From Acidobacteriaceae bacterium (GTDB taxonomy: Bacteria; Acidobacteriota; Terriglobia; Terriglobales; Acidobacteriaceae), in NCBI GenBank assembly GCA_027307045.1, contig DAHUXR010000037.1, forward strand, positions 1 to 38,494: a stretch of DNA of 38,494 nucleotides, given 5' to 3'. Position numbers and translations under genes: made by a program. The notes beneath the pieces were generated by a model. It saw only the letters and a list, made by a program, of their open reading frames with translations, did not search any database and was not told the DNA's origin. Every line of letters starts with the position of its first letter. The stretch's first letter is position 1. Of the stretch, positions 24,477 to 32,876 are shown in pieces.

Positions 24477-25223
24477 TTATCTTGGCCGGCTCGCAATCAC
24501 GTGATAATTCCGTGCGCTGAGCAGGCCTTCCCAGCTGCCGATGGCCAAGGGAAGAATGCGCTCCAGTTTGTGGTGTTCCGTTTTGTGCGCCCAGTACATT
24601 AGTCCCGCCATAAGGCCGAAGCTGCCCGCGTTGTAAACGGCTGCGCCGGTGCGCGTCTGCACAAACGGCCGCGCGATGGGATTCATTTCCACAAAGCCGG
24701 GATAGGCGAGTCCTTTTTGCGTGGAGAGCGCGTCCGCGGTGAGCGATGCGCCCAGAGTGGCGAAGCCGAGCGTGTTACGCGCGTCAAAGAAACTATGTGA
24801 GCGCGGCTGCTGCTTGAGCTTGATGAAGGCTGCGGGCGGCGCGGCCAGCGCGGCCAGCGCGTGAATCGGACCCAGGCTGTTGGTGTTTACAAAGGAACTG
24901 TCCAGCGCAGGAGCGGTGGCGGCGGTTGGCGACGCGACAAGTGCTGTGGTCGGCGCTGGTTCGGCAATGGCCGCGGGCGCCACTTCAGAAGCCACCAGGG
25001 CGCTGCCAGTCGGAGCGGCAGATGTGGTGGCTGAAGATTCCTTCGTCGAAGACGCGTTTGCACTCGAAGTCGAACCACGCGCAGCGGAAGCCGGAGTAGA
25101 GGCGGGCGAAGACGCGCCGCTTCCATCGGCGGCAACGGCCGACGGCGATAACAACGCCAATAACATGGCGGCAACGGCAACTCTCACCAGTCTCCCCCTG
25201 ACGTGAGCTAACGCATGGCTCAA
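24477..25223 (-). CDS. Exported hypothetical protein with Ala/Ser-rich linker
   Basis: I do not recognise the family firmly. The 248-residue protein begins with a signal peptide (VAVAAMLLALLSPSAVAA, residues 14-31). A low-complexity segment rich in Ser, Ala, Pro and Thr follows (about 33-110), then a hydrophobic C-terminal domain with LGFATLGASLTADALSTQK, FVEMNPIARPFV and AAVYNAGSFGLMAGLMYWAH. The word E-MNPIARPFV and the membrane-like helices recall small membrane proteins of the DUF5658 kind, but this is uncertain. The start is ATG 25223; ATG at residue 20 would destroy the signal. It converges with the TonB gene, which ends 34 nt away, and lies downstream of acs on the same strand. Confidence 0.65.
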   Translation of the reverse strand: MSHALAHVRGRLVRVAVAAMLLALLSPSAVAADGSGASSPASTPASAARGSTSSANASSTKESSATTSAAPTGSALVASEVAPAAIAEPAPTTALVASPTAATAPALDSSFVNTNSLGPIHALAALAAPPAAFIKLKQQPRSHSFFDARNTLGFATLGASLTADALSTQKGLAYPGFVEMNPIARPFVQTRTGAAVYNAGSFGLMAGLMYWAHKTEHHKLERILPLAIGSWEGLLSARNYHVIASRPR

Positions 25224-25311
25224 AACAATTGAATGTAGGTTTCTAGTTGGAATTTTTGCCGCAAAGGCCGCGGGTGAAAATAGGGCCTGCTACTGAGTTG
25301 CAGGAATTAAG

Positions 25312-25461
25312 GGCCTTACCTGAGGTAAGGCCGGGAAGCCGCCGAAACGAGAAGGAAAACGGAAACTCGTTTCGGCGGTGATGGCGTAGCGGTCGCCAAG
25401 GTTGATGGTTTGCCACAGCCGGTGCGGGTCGGGATTGGGGTGGCCCCCGCACCGGTTGTGG
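25312..25461. terminator. Three consecutive strong hairpins downstream of acs
   Basis: GGCCTTACC (25312-25320) pairs with GGTAAGGCC (25324-25332). CCGCCGAAACGAG (25339-25351) pairs with CTCGTTTCGGCGG (25366-25378). CCACAGCCGGTGCGGG (25413-25428) pairs with CCCGCACCGGTTGTGG (25446-25461) with one G-U pair. None has a T-run, so they may work as 3'-end stabilising structures or rho-type stops for acs. Possible mobile palindromes cannot be excluded. Confidence 0.55.
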
Positions 25462-25477
25462 GCTTTCCCTGCACTCG

Positions 25478-27391
25478 CTACTCTTCGAGCGTGGAAAGGT
25501 CGCCTACATCGCGGCCTAATTCCTGCGCCTTCAGCAGACGGCGGATGATTTTGCCGCTGCGCGTTTTGGGCAGCTTATCGGGAAACGCAATTTCAGCGGG
25601 CACGGCAATTGCTCCAAGCACGTGCCGCACATGCTCTTTCAATTTCTGTTCAAGCTCCGGCGATCCTGTGTGGCCAATGCGCAGGATCACGAAAGCCTTG
25701 ATGTTCTCGCCCTTGATTTCATCGGGGCGGCCGATGACAGCCGCTTCAGCCACGGCGGGATGGCTGACCAGAGCGCCTTCCACGTCGGCGGTGCCAATGC
25801 GATGGCCGGCAACGTTGAGCACATCGTCCGCGCGGCCCACTACGGTGAAGTAGCCGTCCTGATCACACACAGCGACGTCGCCCGTGGTGTAACAGTTGGG
25901 AACTTTGCCCCAATCCTGTGAGTAACGCGCCGCGTCACCATACACGGTGCGGAACATGTGTGGAAACGGCTTGCGGATTACCAGCAGTCCGCCTTTGTTT
26001 GGCGGCATCTTGTTGCCTTGCTGGTCCACGACCTCAGCCACTACTCCGGGAAGCGCCTTGCCCGCTTTTGCCGGACGCGCAGCCATGATCGGCAGAGTGC
26101 CCAGGCACGGGCCGCCGGTTTCAGTTTGCCACCAGTTGTCGGCCACGAAGGCCGTTGTGCCATTGCCGCAAAGCACGCGATACGCCCAGTTGAGCGCCTC
26201 AGGATTCAGCGGCTCGCCCGCGCAGGTGAATAGACGCAGACTGCGGAGATCGAATTTTTTCGGCAGCTCGTCGCCATGGCGCATGAACATGCGGACGGCC
26301 GTCGGCGCGGTGAAAACCACCGAGACGCGATATTTTTCCACCAGCTCCCACGCAATCCCAGGATTGGGAAAGTCAATCGCGCCTTCGCGGAACAGCGTGG
26401 TCACGCCCGCAAGCAGCGGCGCGTAAACAATATAGGAATGTCCCACCACCCAGCCGATATCGGAAGTGCAGAAATATACATCGTCATCACGGATATCCCA
26501 GAAGCGCGTCATGTGATAGTGAATTCCAACGGCATAACCGCCATGAACATGCACCACGCCTTTGGGTTTTCCCGTGGTCCCGCTGGTGTAGAGGATGTAA
26601 AGTGGGTCTTCTGAATCCATCACCTCGGCCAGGCACTCGGCTTTCTGGGCCTGCACCAGCTCGTTGAAATCCACTTCGCGTTCCGTCAGTTCGATCATTG
26701 GCTTGGCGCGCCGCAGCACCACAACTTTTTCCACCAGCTCCAGCCCGGCAATCGACTCCTGCACAATCGCGCGCAACGGCACCTGCTTGCCGCGGCGATA
26801 CGTCACGTCCGCCGTAAGGATCACGCGTGCCTGCGCATCTTCAATGCGGCTGCGCAGCGCTCCCACGCTGAAGCCCGCATACACCACGGAGTGCACGGCG
26901 CCAATGCGCGCGCACGCCAGCATGGAAACCACGCCCTCAAGGCACAGCGGCATATAGACAATGACTCGATCGCCTTTCTTCACGCCCAGCGATTTCAGCG
27001 CGTTCGCCGTGCGGCCCACCTGGTCCAGCAGTTGGCCGTAAGTTACCTGCCGCTCGGTTCCATCTTCGCCCACCCATATGTAGGCGACTTTATTTTTGCG
27101 TCCGGATTTCACCTGTCGATCAAGGCAGTTGTGCGTGATGTTGAATTTGCCGCCCTGGAACCACTCAAACGTCGGATACTTCCATTCAAAAACTTTCGTC
27201 CACGGACGGAACCATTCCAGCTCTTTCGCGGCGTCGGCCCAGAAAGCCTCAGGATCTTCCACGGATCGCTTATATTCCGCGGCGTAATCTTTCAGGCGCG
27301 CGTTTTCGACAAGAGATTTTGGCGGTAGAAGTTCGTTTTCTGCGTGTAGTAGCTGCTCAATCCCGGCTTCAGAGTGGGCGACCGTTGACAT
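25478..27391 (-). CDS. acs: Acetyl-CoA synthetase (AMP-forming)
   Basis: It activates acetate with ATP and CoA to acetyl-CoA, AMP and PPi. At 637 residues it has the usual length. The P-loop-like A3 motif YTSGTTGKPKG is at about residues 264-274, the A5-type DNWWQTETGG near 410, and the C-terminal hinge and lysine motif PKTRSGKIIRR includes Lys614. That lysine is the one acetylated in homologues to switch the enzyme off. The frame extends upstream to 27529, but ATG 27391 has a GAGGAG ribosome site 5 nt before it and yields the usual N-terminus (MSTVAHSEAGIEQLLHAE). A CRP-type palindrome and -10-like box lie upstream (27587-27602 and 27560-27565), matching the CRP control known for acs in enterobacteria. 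Confidence 0.96.
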   Translation of the reverse strand: MSTVAHSEAGIEQLLHAENELLPPKSLVENARLKDYAAEYKRSVEDPEAFWADAAKELEWFRPWTKVFEWKYPTFEWFQGGKFNITHNCLDRQVKSGRKNKVAYIWVGEDGTERQVTYGQLLDQVGRTANALKSLGVKKGDRVIVYMPLCLEGVVSMLACARIGAVHSVVYAGFSVGALRSRIEDAQARVILTADVTYRRGKQVPLRAIVQESIAGLELVEKVVVLRRAKPMIELTEREVDFNELVQAQKAECLAEVMDSEDPLYILYTSGTTGKPKGVVHVHGGYAVGIHYHMTRFWDIRDDDVYFCTSDIGWVVGHSYIVYAPLLAGVTTLFREGAIDFPNPGIAWELVEKYRVSVVFTAPTAVRMFMRHGDELPKKFDLRSLRLFTCAGEPLNPEALNWAYRVLCGNGTTAFVADNWWQTETGGPCLGTLPIMAARPAKAGKALPGVVAEVVDQQGNKMPPNKGGLLVIRKPFPHMFRTVYGDAARYSQDWGKVPNCYTTGDVAVCDQDGYFTVVGRADDVLNVAGHRIGTADVEGALVSHPAVAEAAVIGRPDEIKGENIKAFVILRIGHTGSPELEQKLKEHVRHVLGAIAVPAEIAFPDKLPKTRSGKIIRRLLKAQELGRDVGDLSTLEE

Positions 27392-27559
27392 TGACTCCTC
27401 CTCAGGCGATGCGGCCAACGGGGGCCAATCCGGCCCACGATGCTGGCCTTGTCCCTTGCTGTGACCTCCATCCGAAAAATGGCGAAACGGCAGTTCAAAC
27501 CATCTCGCCCCAGGTGGCGACGCAGCCAATTGTACGCCGTCAGGCAGCTATGAGCGGAC

Positions 27560-27565
27560 ATCATA
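27560..27565 (-). promoter_or_regulatory. Predicted -10 box of acs
   Basis: On the minus strand it reads TATGAT. Its predicted start near 27553 lies 41.5 nt from the centre of the CRP-type palindrome, the class II distance. No good -35 box precedes it, which fits activator dependence. The leader to the acs ATG would be about 160 nt. Confidence 0.5.
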
Positions 27566-27586
27566 AGATTAGCCTTGCTGAGTGAA

Positions 27587-27602
27587 TGTGACAGGGATCA
27601 CA
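27587..27602. promoter_or_regulatory. CRP-type operator upstream of acs
   Basis: TGTGACAGGGATCACA is a perfect TGTGA-N6-TCACA palindrome, the consensus core of CRP/FNR-family sites. A related degenerate word, TGTGATCGGGTGATGG, follows at 27615-27630. Confidence 0.65.
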
Positions 27603-27654
27603 CTAGAATGAGGGATGTGATCGGGTGATGGGAACCAGAATGCGTCATCTCCAT

Positions 27655-27898
27655 ATCGAAAAACACTCTACCAACGGATAACACGGATGTGAGAAGAGAA
27701 TCCAAGGGGGTTGATTTTATCCGCGGTCATCCGCGCGAATCCGCTGCAAGCAATCCCTGTTTTTCCGATGTTCCGATCTCCCAAGTCCGATCAGTGTCAT
27801 CAGTGCAAATCAGCGGTAAAAAGTTTTTTATCCGCGATCATTCGCGAAAATCGGCGGTAGATTTCTGATCCGTGTTTATCCGTGGTAAGGTTTTTGAA
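27655..27898. repeat. Dense patch of dispersed semi-palindromic repeats between acs and the YceH-family gene
   Basis: No gene is seen here. The patch contains ATCCGCGGTCATCCGCG (27719), CAGTGTCATCAGTG plus AAATCAGCGGT (27792-27817), ATCCGCGATCATTCGCG (27829) and TCCGTGTTTATCCGTGG (27869). An inverted relative of the last is at 27670-27688. The same words occur at 20896 and 23477-23594. Confidence 0.7.
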
Positions 27899-28549
27899 TT
27901 ATTCAAACTGTTTCCTGAACTCCGCCATCTGCTGTTTCAGCTCCGCCACTTCACTGCGCAGCGCCGCCACCTGTTCTTCCAGTTGAATCAGCCGCTCGGC
28001 ATCGGCTGAGTAAGAGCTTGAAACCGTCTCTGTCGGCGGCTCCCAGGCTTCTACGTCGCCGGAGAGCAGATGCGCGTAGCGGATTTCTTTTGTTCCCGGC
28101 CTTCGTCCCAGTGCCTTGGCCAGCGGAGGCTCGCGCCGCATGAGCTGTTGCAGCCCGGAGAGTACGTCATCCAGGTGTTCAAACTGGTACATGCGTTCGG
28201 TGCGTCCGCGCAGTTCGCCGGGTGTCTGCGGGCCGCGCAGCAGCAGTACGCAGATCAGCGCCGTTTCCTGGCGGGTAAAGTTAAAGACCTCCTGCATGCG
28301 ATGCTCATACTTGGTCACGCGTCCGTCTGCGCCGCCGGCGGGGCCGGCCAGCCGCTTGTCACTCAGGTTGCGCAGCGCCAGCCGTACTGTTTCTTCGTCA
28401 AAGTTTGTTACCGGCTCGCGATTGTTCTTCTGGTTGCAGGCGTTGATGAGCGCGTTCAGTGAAAGCGGGTAATAGTCGGGCGTGGTGATGTCTTTTTCCA
28501 CCAGCGCGCCCAGCACCCGGGCTTCAGCGGGATTCAGGACAATATTCAC
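27899..28549 (-). CDS. YceH-family protein (DUF480)
   Basis: The 216-residue cytosolic protein is a clear DUF480 member. It opens LNPAEARVLGALVEKDITTP and continues PLSLNALINACNQKNNREPV, with two winged-helix-like modules up to about residue 160 (LLRGPQTPGELRGRTERMY in the second). A short coiled coil, LEEQVAALRSEVAELKQQM, closes the protein at about 190-208. The function is not established. The ATG at 28549 fits the family start. The gene is divergent from the 2-oxoacid oxidoreductase operon, so the 169-nt gap holds both promoters and a CRP-type site. The gene end lies directly against the repeat patch. Confidence 0.9.
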   Translation of the reverse strand: MNIVLNPAEARVLGALVEKDITTPDYYPLSLNALINACNQKNNREPVTNFDEETVRLALRNLSDKRLAGPAGGADGRVTKYEHRMQEVFNFTRQETALICVLLLRGPQTPGELRGRTERMYQFEHLDDVLSGLQQLMRREPPLAKALGRRPGTKEIRYAHLLSGDVEAWEPPTETVSSSYSADAERLIQLEEQVAALRSEVAELKQQMAEFRKQFE

Positions 28550-28621
28550 GCTAACAATTTATCAGGAGTGAATACGGCTGCAACATGCTAAGTAACAGGG
28601 GCCGAAGGCTCACTTTATCGG

Positions 28622-28647
28622 TGTGATCCCGCTCACTGTTTTATAAT
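28622..28647 (+). promoter_or_regulatory. CRP-type operator and TATAAT box upstream of the 2-oxoacid oxidoreductase
   Basis: TGTGATCCCGCTCACT (28622-28637) differs from TGTGA-N6-TCACA at one base. A perfect TATAAT follows at 28642-28647, so the operator would overlap the -35/spacer region. That geometry suits repression or competition more than class II activation. Confidence 0.5.
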
Positions 28648-28718
28648 AAGGTGTTACCTCACACTAGCAGGGATCAATACTCAGGTAATTGTGGCCGCGG
28701 GGCCGCACAGGATAATTC

Positions 28719-30584
28719 ATGGCTACGACAATTGAACTTGGAGTTCAGGAAAAAGCGGCCCGCACGGCTCTGCCGGGCCGCAAGGTCAACGATTTTAGCA
28801 TTCAAGTGGCTACGGTGAACGGATCGGGGTCGCAGTCGGCGAACACGGTGCTGCTGCGCAGCATTTTTCAGATGGGCGTGCCGGTCTCCGGCAAAAATCT
28901 TTTCCCATCGAACATTGCCGGCCTGCCCACGTGGTACACCATCCGCGCCAGCAAGCAGGGCTACATTGCGCGCAAAAAGGAAATTGATTTTCTGGTGGCG
29001 ATGAACGCCGAGACGGCGAAGGAAGACGTGATGTCCCTGATGCCGGGCGCGGCGTGCGTGTATGACGAGCCGCTGCAACTCTCCGGACTGCGCCAGGACA
29101 TTACTTTTTATCCGGTGCCGTTTGACAAGCTGGTGGCGCCCGTCTGTCCTGAGGCCAAGCTGCGCCGCCTGGTCAAGAACATGCTCTATGTGGGCGTGGT
29201 GGACGCGCTGCTGGGCATCGAGCGAGAGGAATCAGAGAAGGCGCTGGTCAAGCAGTTTGGCAAAAAGAAAAAAGCCGCTGAGCTGAATACCGCCGCGGTC
29301 CGCGCCGGATATGACTACGCCATTGCCAACTTCACCAAGCAGGACCCGTTCTGGGTGGAGCGCATGAATGAAAACCAGGGCAAGATCATTGTGGACGGCA
29401 ACGCCGCCGCGGCCCTGGGCTGCATGTTTGCCGGCGTCACGGTGGTGACGTGGTATCCAATTACGCCTTCAAGTTCGCTGGTGGAAACGCTGATCGACTA
29501 TTTGAAGGAATATCGCATTGGCCCGGACGGCAAAGCGACGTTCGCCGTGGTGCAGGCCGAAGACGAACTGGCCGCCGCAGGCATGGTGCTGGGCGCGGGC
29601 TGGGCAGGCGCGCGGTCCATGACTTCAACTTCCGGCCCCGGCATTTCACTCATGGCGGAGTTTATTGGCCTGGGTTATTACACTGAGCTGCCGGGAGTGT
29701 TCTTTGATATCCAACGCGTTGGCCCCTCAACCGGTCTGCCCACGCGCACCATGCAGGGCGACGTGCTTTTCTGTGCGTTCCTCTCGCACGGTGACACAAA
29801 ACATATCTTGCTCTTCCCGTCATCAGTGGAAGAGTGTTTCAGCATGGCCATTGATGCGTTTGATCTGGCGGAACAGTTCCAGACTCCGGTCTTTGTGCTT
29901 TCTGATCTTGATCTGGGGATGAACAACTGGATGGCGCATCCTTTTACTTATCCTGAAAAGCCGATTGCGCGCGGCAAGGTGCTGAATGAAGACGACCTGA
30001 AGCGCATGGGCGGCTTTGGCTTTGCCCGCTATAAAGATGTTGATGGCGACGGCATTCCGTACCGCACGCTGCCGGGCACGGCGCATCCGAATGCGGCGTA
30101 TTTCACGCGCGGCAGCGGACACAATGAGAAAGCTCAGTACAGCGAGCGTCCGGACGATTACGTGAACAATATGGACCGCTTGTCGCGCAAGTTTGAAACC
30201 GCGCGCAAGTTTGTGCCGGCGCCGGTAAAGGAAGTCAGCGGCACGTCAAAGATCGGCACTATTGCTTATGGCACCACGCACTGGGCGTTGACGGAATCGT
30301 GCGATCAGCTGCTGAAAGAAAACAACATTGCCATGGATTACCTGCGTGTGCGCGCTTATCCCTTTACGCAGGAAGTGCATGACTTCATCAAAAATCATGA
30401 CCGCGTTTACGTGGTGGAGCAGAACCGCGACGCGCAAATGTTCCAGCTTATCAAGCTCGATATAGCGGCTGACCAGGTGACAAAGCTGCGCAGCGTGGTT
30501 CACTACAACGGGCTGCCCATAGACGCGCGCTCCGTCACCGACGCTGTCGTTTCTCAGGAAACCAGTTCTCAGGAGGCCAAGTAA
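28719..30584 (+). CDS. 2-oxoacid:ferredoxin oxidoreductase, fused gamma-alpha subunit
   Basis: It is the large subunit of a CoA-dependent 2-oxoacid:acceptor oxidoreductase (2-oxoglutarate or related), which decarboxylates the oxoacid and passes electrons to ferredoxin. The 621-residue chain carries the gamma domain at about residues 25-190 (KVNDFSIQVATVNGSGSQSA, then NIAGLPTWYTIRASKQGY). The pyrimidine-binding alpha domain comes after it, with WYPITPSSSLVETL at about 244-257, and the C-terminal transketolase-like domain is last. The start is ATG 28719. Its TAA overlaps the beta subunit ATG by one base (TAATG at 30582-30586), so the two are coupled. This architecture is typical of the KorA/OforA type; the substrate (2-oxoglutarate versus others) is not proven. 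Confidence 0.9.
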   Translation: MATTIELGVQEKAARTALPGRKVNDFSIQVATVNGSGSQSANTVLLRSIFQMGVPVSGKNLFPSNIAGLPTWYTIRASKQGYIARKKEIDFLVAMNAETAKEDVMSLMPGAACVYDEPLQLSGLRQDITFYPVPFDKLVAPVCPEAKLRRLVKNMLYVGVVDALLGIEREESEKALVKQFGKKKKAAELNTAAVRAGYDYAIANFTKQDPFWVERMNENQGKIIVDGNAAAALGCMFAGVTVVTWYPITPSSSLVETLIDYLKEYRIGPDGKATFAVVQAEDELAAAGMVLGAGWAGARSMTSTSGPGISLMAEFIGLGYYTELPGVFFDIQRVGPSTGLPTRTMQGDVLFCAFLSHGDTKHILLFPSSVEECFSMAIDAFDLAEQFQTPVFVLSDLDLGMNNWMAHPFTYPEKPIARGKVLNEDDLKRMGGFGFARYKDVDGDGIPYRTLPGTAHPNAAYFTRGSGHNEKAQYSERPDDYVNNMDRLSRKFETARKFVPAPVKEVSGTSKIGTIAYGTTHWALTESCDQLLKENNIAMDYLRVRAYPFTQEVHDFIKNHDRVYVVEQNRDAQMFQLIKLDIAADQVTKLRSVVHYNGLPIDARSVTDAVVSQETSSQEAK

Positions 30585-31645
30585 TGTCCGCAACTTCCAC
30601 GCCCACACCCGCCCCTGGTTCCAATAATCCGAAGACAAATCATGTTGGGCTTACCGTGCTCGACTATCGCGGCAGCAAGACCACGCTGTGCGCGGGATGC
30701 GGCCATAACGCCATCACGGAGCGCATTATTGACGCGATGTATGAGATGGGCGTCCATCCGGAAAACGTGGCCAAGCTTTCCGGTATCGGTTGCTCTTCCA
30801 AAACGCCGGCCTATTTCATGAACCGCTCGCACGGCTTCAACTCTGTGCATGGGCGTATGCCGTCCGTCGCGACTGGTGTTGCGCTGGCCAACCAGAAGCT
30901 GATGTTGATTGGCGTCTCCGGCGACGGCGACACGGCTTCGATCGGCATTGGGCAGTTTATTCACCTGATGCGGCGCAACCTGCCGATCATTTACATCATT
31001 GAAGACAACGGCGTGTACGGGCTCACCAAAGGGCAGTTTTCCGCCACCGCTGATCTGGGATCGAAGCTGAAGACGGGCGTGATCAATGATCTGCCGCCTA
31101 TCGATACCTGCGCGCTGGCAATCCAACTGGGCGCGACGTTTGTGGCGCGGTCATTTTCCGGCGACAAGAAGCAGCTGCTGAATCTGCTGAAAGCGGCCAT
31201 TGCGCATCGCGGCACTGCGATGATTGACGTGATTTCGCCGTGCGTGACGTTCAACGACCATGAGGGCTCCACCAAGTCCTATAAGTATTCCAAGGACCAC
31301 GACGAGCCGGTGCAGGAAATCGGCTTTGTTCCGGGCTTTGAGAATATTGACGTGGACTACGATGACGGCGAAACCGCTAACGTCCGCATGCATGACGGTT
31401 CGCACATGCGGCTGCGCAAACTGGACCGCGACCATGACGCCACGAATAAAGTGGGCGCGCTTCAGCTCCTTGCCGAATCGCACGAAAAAGGCGAAATGCT
31501 GACCGGCGTGTTTTACGTGAATGCCACCGCGCCCAGCTTCATCGAGCAGCTCAACCTGACGGAGACGTCGCTGGCCAGAATGCCGGAAGAGTTGACGCGG
31601 CCTTCACGCCACGCGCTGGACGAGATCATGGAAGAGCTGCGGTAG
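30584..31645 (+). CDS. 2-oxoacid:ferredoxin oxidoreductase, beta subunit
   Basis: It is the thiamine-diphosphate and iron-sulfur subunit partnering the preceding gene. In 353 residues, Cys36 and Cys39 (LCAGCGHNA), Cys70 (GIGCSSKTP) and Cys220 (VISPCVTFNDHEG) form the expected [4Fe-4S] set. The TPP/Mg motif runs from GDGD at 113-116 to Asn142 in EDNGVYGLTKG. The N-terminal 20 residues are Pro/Thr-rich and dispensable-looking. The gene is followed 175 nt later by a clear intrinsic terminator. Together the two genes form a reversible low-potential oxoacid module next to acs; joint control by the CRP-type sites is an inference. Confidence 0.92.
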   Translation: MSATSTPTPAPGSNNPKTNHVGLTVLDYRGSKTTLCAGCGHNAITERIIDAMYEMGVHPENVAKLSGIGCSSKTPAYFMNRSHGFNSVHGRMPSVATGVALANQKLMLIGVSGDGDTASIGIGQFIHLMRRNLPIIYIIEDNGVYGLTKGQFSATADLGSKLKTGVINDLPPIDTCALAIQLGATFVARSFSGDKKQLLNLLKAAIAHRGTAMIDVISPCVTFNDHEGSTKSYKYSKDHDEPVQEIGFVPGFENIDVDYDDGETANVRMHDGSHMRLRKLDRDHDATNKVGALQLLAESHEKGEMLTGVFYVNATAPSFIEQLNLTETSLARMPEELTRPSRHALDEIMEELR

Positions 31646-31655
31646 GCTTTTCTAA

Positions 31656-31680
31656 AAGTCCCGAGCGGAAGCGAGGGACC
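31656..31680. repeat. Short palindrome downstream of the oxidoreductase operon
   Basis: GTCCC and GGGAC flank a GAGCGGAAGCGA loop. It looks like another intergenic palindrome rather than a terminator. Confidence 0.35.
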
Positions 31681-31820
31681 CCTGCGAGCTTCTACTGTCG
31701 CGGGCTTGACCAACAATCCAGCAACCGAATCTTCTGAACTTTTGCGTTCTTTCGGTCCAGTCGAGACAAACATGATCCCGCCGCGCGGCGGAAGGGGCAA
31801 TTAAGAGCTGTTGAAAATTA

Positions 31821-31860
31821 AAAGGGACACGGCTTCCGGTCCGTGTCCCTTTAATTTTTC
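31821..31860. terminator. Intrinsic terminator, bidirectional
   Basis: AAAGGGACACGG (31821-31832) pairs with CCGTGTCCCTTT (31841-31852) over an 8-nt loop. It is preceded by AAAATTA and followed by AATTTTT, so it can end transcription of the oxidoreductase operon on plus and of the small gene at 31942 on minus. Confidence 0.88.
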
Positions 31861-31941
31861 ATCGACGGATGAACCTGCTTCTATAGCAGTAGAGTCAAAA
31901 GGCTTTCCTGAAATATAGGGCGCGTAAAACTTTCTGCGGAA

Positions 31942-32280
31942 TCAGCGCGAACCGCGAAAAGCGCCGAACCCCTGGTGTGAGGCCCCGTGCTTCAGGGCAT
32001 TGGCGCGGCTAATAGATGTCACTTTACCGTCAGTATGTTGATGATGACCGTCTGGATGTGGATCCTGCTGAGTGAAGTCCGCCGAACCGGGCATTTTCTT
32101 CTTTTTAAACGATGTCTTGTTTATGCCCAGGGCAATGTCCGCAAACTCAAGATAGCGGTTGGAACGGCCAACGCCGGCTGGCTCAAATGTTCTGGGCTCT
32201 GACTGGTTGACAGGGCGCGGAGCTATCCAAACTTCGTCCGGAGGAGTAACGGGCTTGCGAGGCTTGGATTTCCTGGGCAT
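31942..32280 (-). CDS. Small WIAP/ADIALG protein, long paralogue
   Basis: I do not recognise the family, but it has a homologue 370 nt away. The 112-residue protein has a basic N-terminus (MPRKSKPRKP), then DEVWIAP at 15-21 and NRYLEFADIALGI at 41-53. The neighbour at 32648 has GDLWIAP at 15-21 and NRFLALADIALGL at 45-57. The present protein has an extra C-terminal tail rich in His and Gln. ATG 32280 is preferred over GTG 32292, since it matches the start of the paralogue and has a GGTGG word upstream. It lies opposite the terminator at 31821 and may share it. It is probably cytosolic, small and basic. Confidence 0.65.
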   Translation of the reverse strand: MPRKSKPRKPVTPPDEVWIAPRPVNQSEPRTFEPAGVGRSNRYLEFADIALGINKTSFKKKKMPGSADFTQQDPHPDGHHQHTDGKVTSISRANALKHGASHQGFGAFRGSR

Positions 32281-32647
32281 GTTGACCACCACTATACTAA
32301 TATCAACTCACCCGCATGCATGTGCGTTTCAGTTTGTAGGATGCCTCATTCCTTATGGAAGATTGCCAAAATTTTCCCAATCTTGAACAATTCAAAAACC
32401 TTTGGCCGCAGGATTTACGCATATGAAGCCGGGACCTGGCCTGTGGTTTCGGTCCGTTGTGGGATCGAGCCGGATGATTATCTTGATTCAGGAGCTTACA
32501 ACCAAGAGCAATCCGGAATAATCTAAATCTAAGCCGTATGGCGTTTTAAAGGATAAGCTTCCGCCCGTGTTCCACCCCCTAACGGGCCGGTATATCTTCT
32601 GCAAACGCCTGCTTGGACCGGTAACCACCTGAATAACGGCAGTTGGA
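32281..32647. other. Gap between the two paralogous small genes
   Basis: The two genes are divergent across 367 nt. I see no coding sequence. The region is comparatively AT-rich and must contain both promoters, though no strong boxes were seen. Confidence 0.4.
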
Positions 32648-32854
32648 ATGGCGAAGAAGGCGAAGCAGGGCAAGAACACCTATCGCAACGGCGACCTGTG
32701 GATTGCTCCGCCTTCCGGTCTCAAGAAGCCCGTGCAGCAGAGCGATTGGAAGCTTCATAGGGTTGAGCCATCGGAATGTAACAGGTTCCTGGCATTGGCA
32801 GATATAGCCCTGGGGCTGGCGCCCGCAAAGCCCAAAATGAAGCGCGGCGCGTAG
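32648..32854 (+). CDS. Small WIAP/ADIALG protein, short paralogue
   Basis: The 68-residue basic protein shares with the preceding minus-strand gene a Lys-rich start (MAKKAKQGKN), the word LWIAP at 17-21 and the block NRFLALADIALGLAP at 45-59. Spacing between the two motifs differs by 4 residues. It ends KPKMKRGA, so the C-terminal tail of its paralogue is missing. ATG 32648 with a modest GTTGG upstream is used. No membrane segment or metal motif is visible. It is followed 22 nt later by the zinc-ribbon gene on the same strand, suggesting an operon. Confidence 0.65.
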   Translation: MAKKAKQGKNTYRNGDLWIAPPSGLKKPVQQSDWKLHRVEPSECNRFLALADIALGLAPAKPKMKRGA

Positions 32855-32876
32855 AAGTAAAACGAGTGAGGGGGGA

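Noticed and set aside
24880..25206. Plus-strand open frame rich in Ala/Glu/Val
   Set aside because: It is the shadow of the Ala/Ser-rich linker of the minus-strand exported protein.
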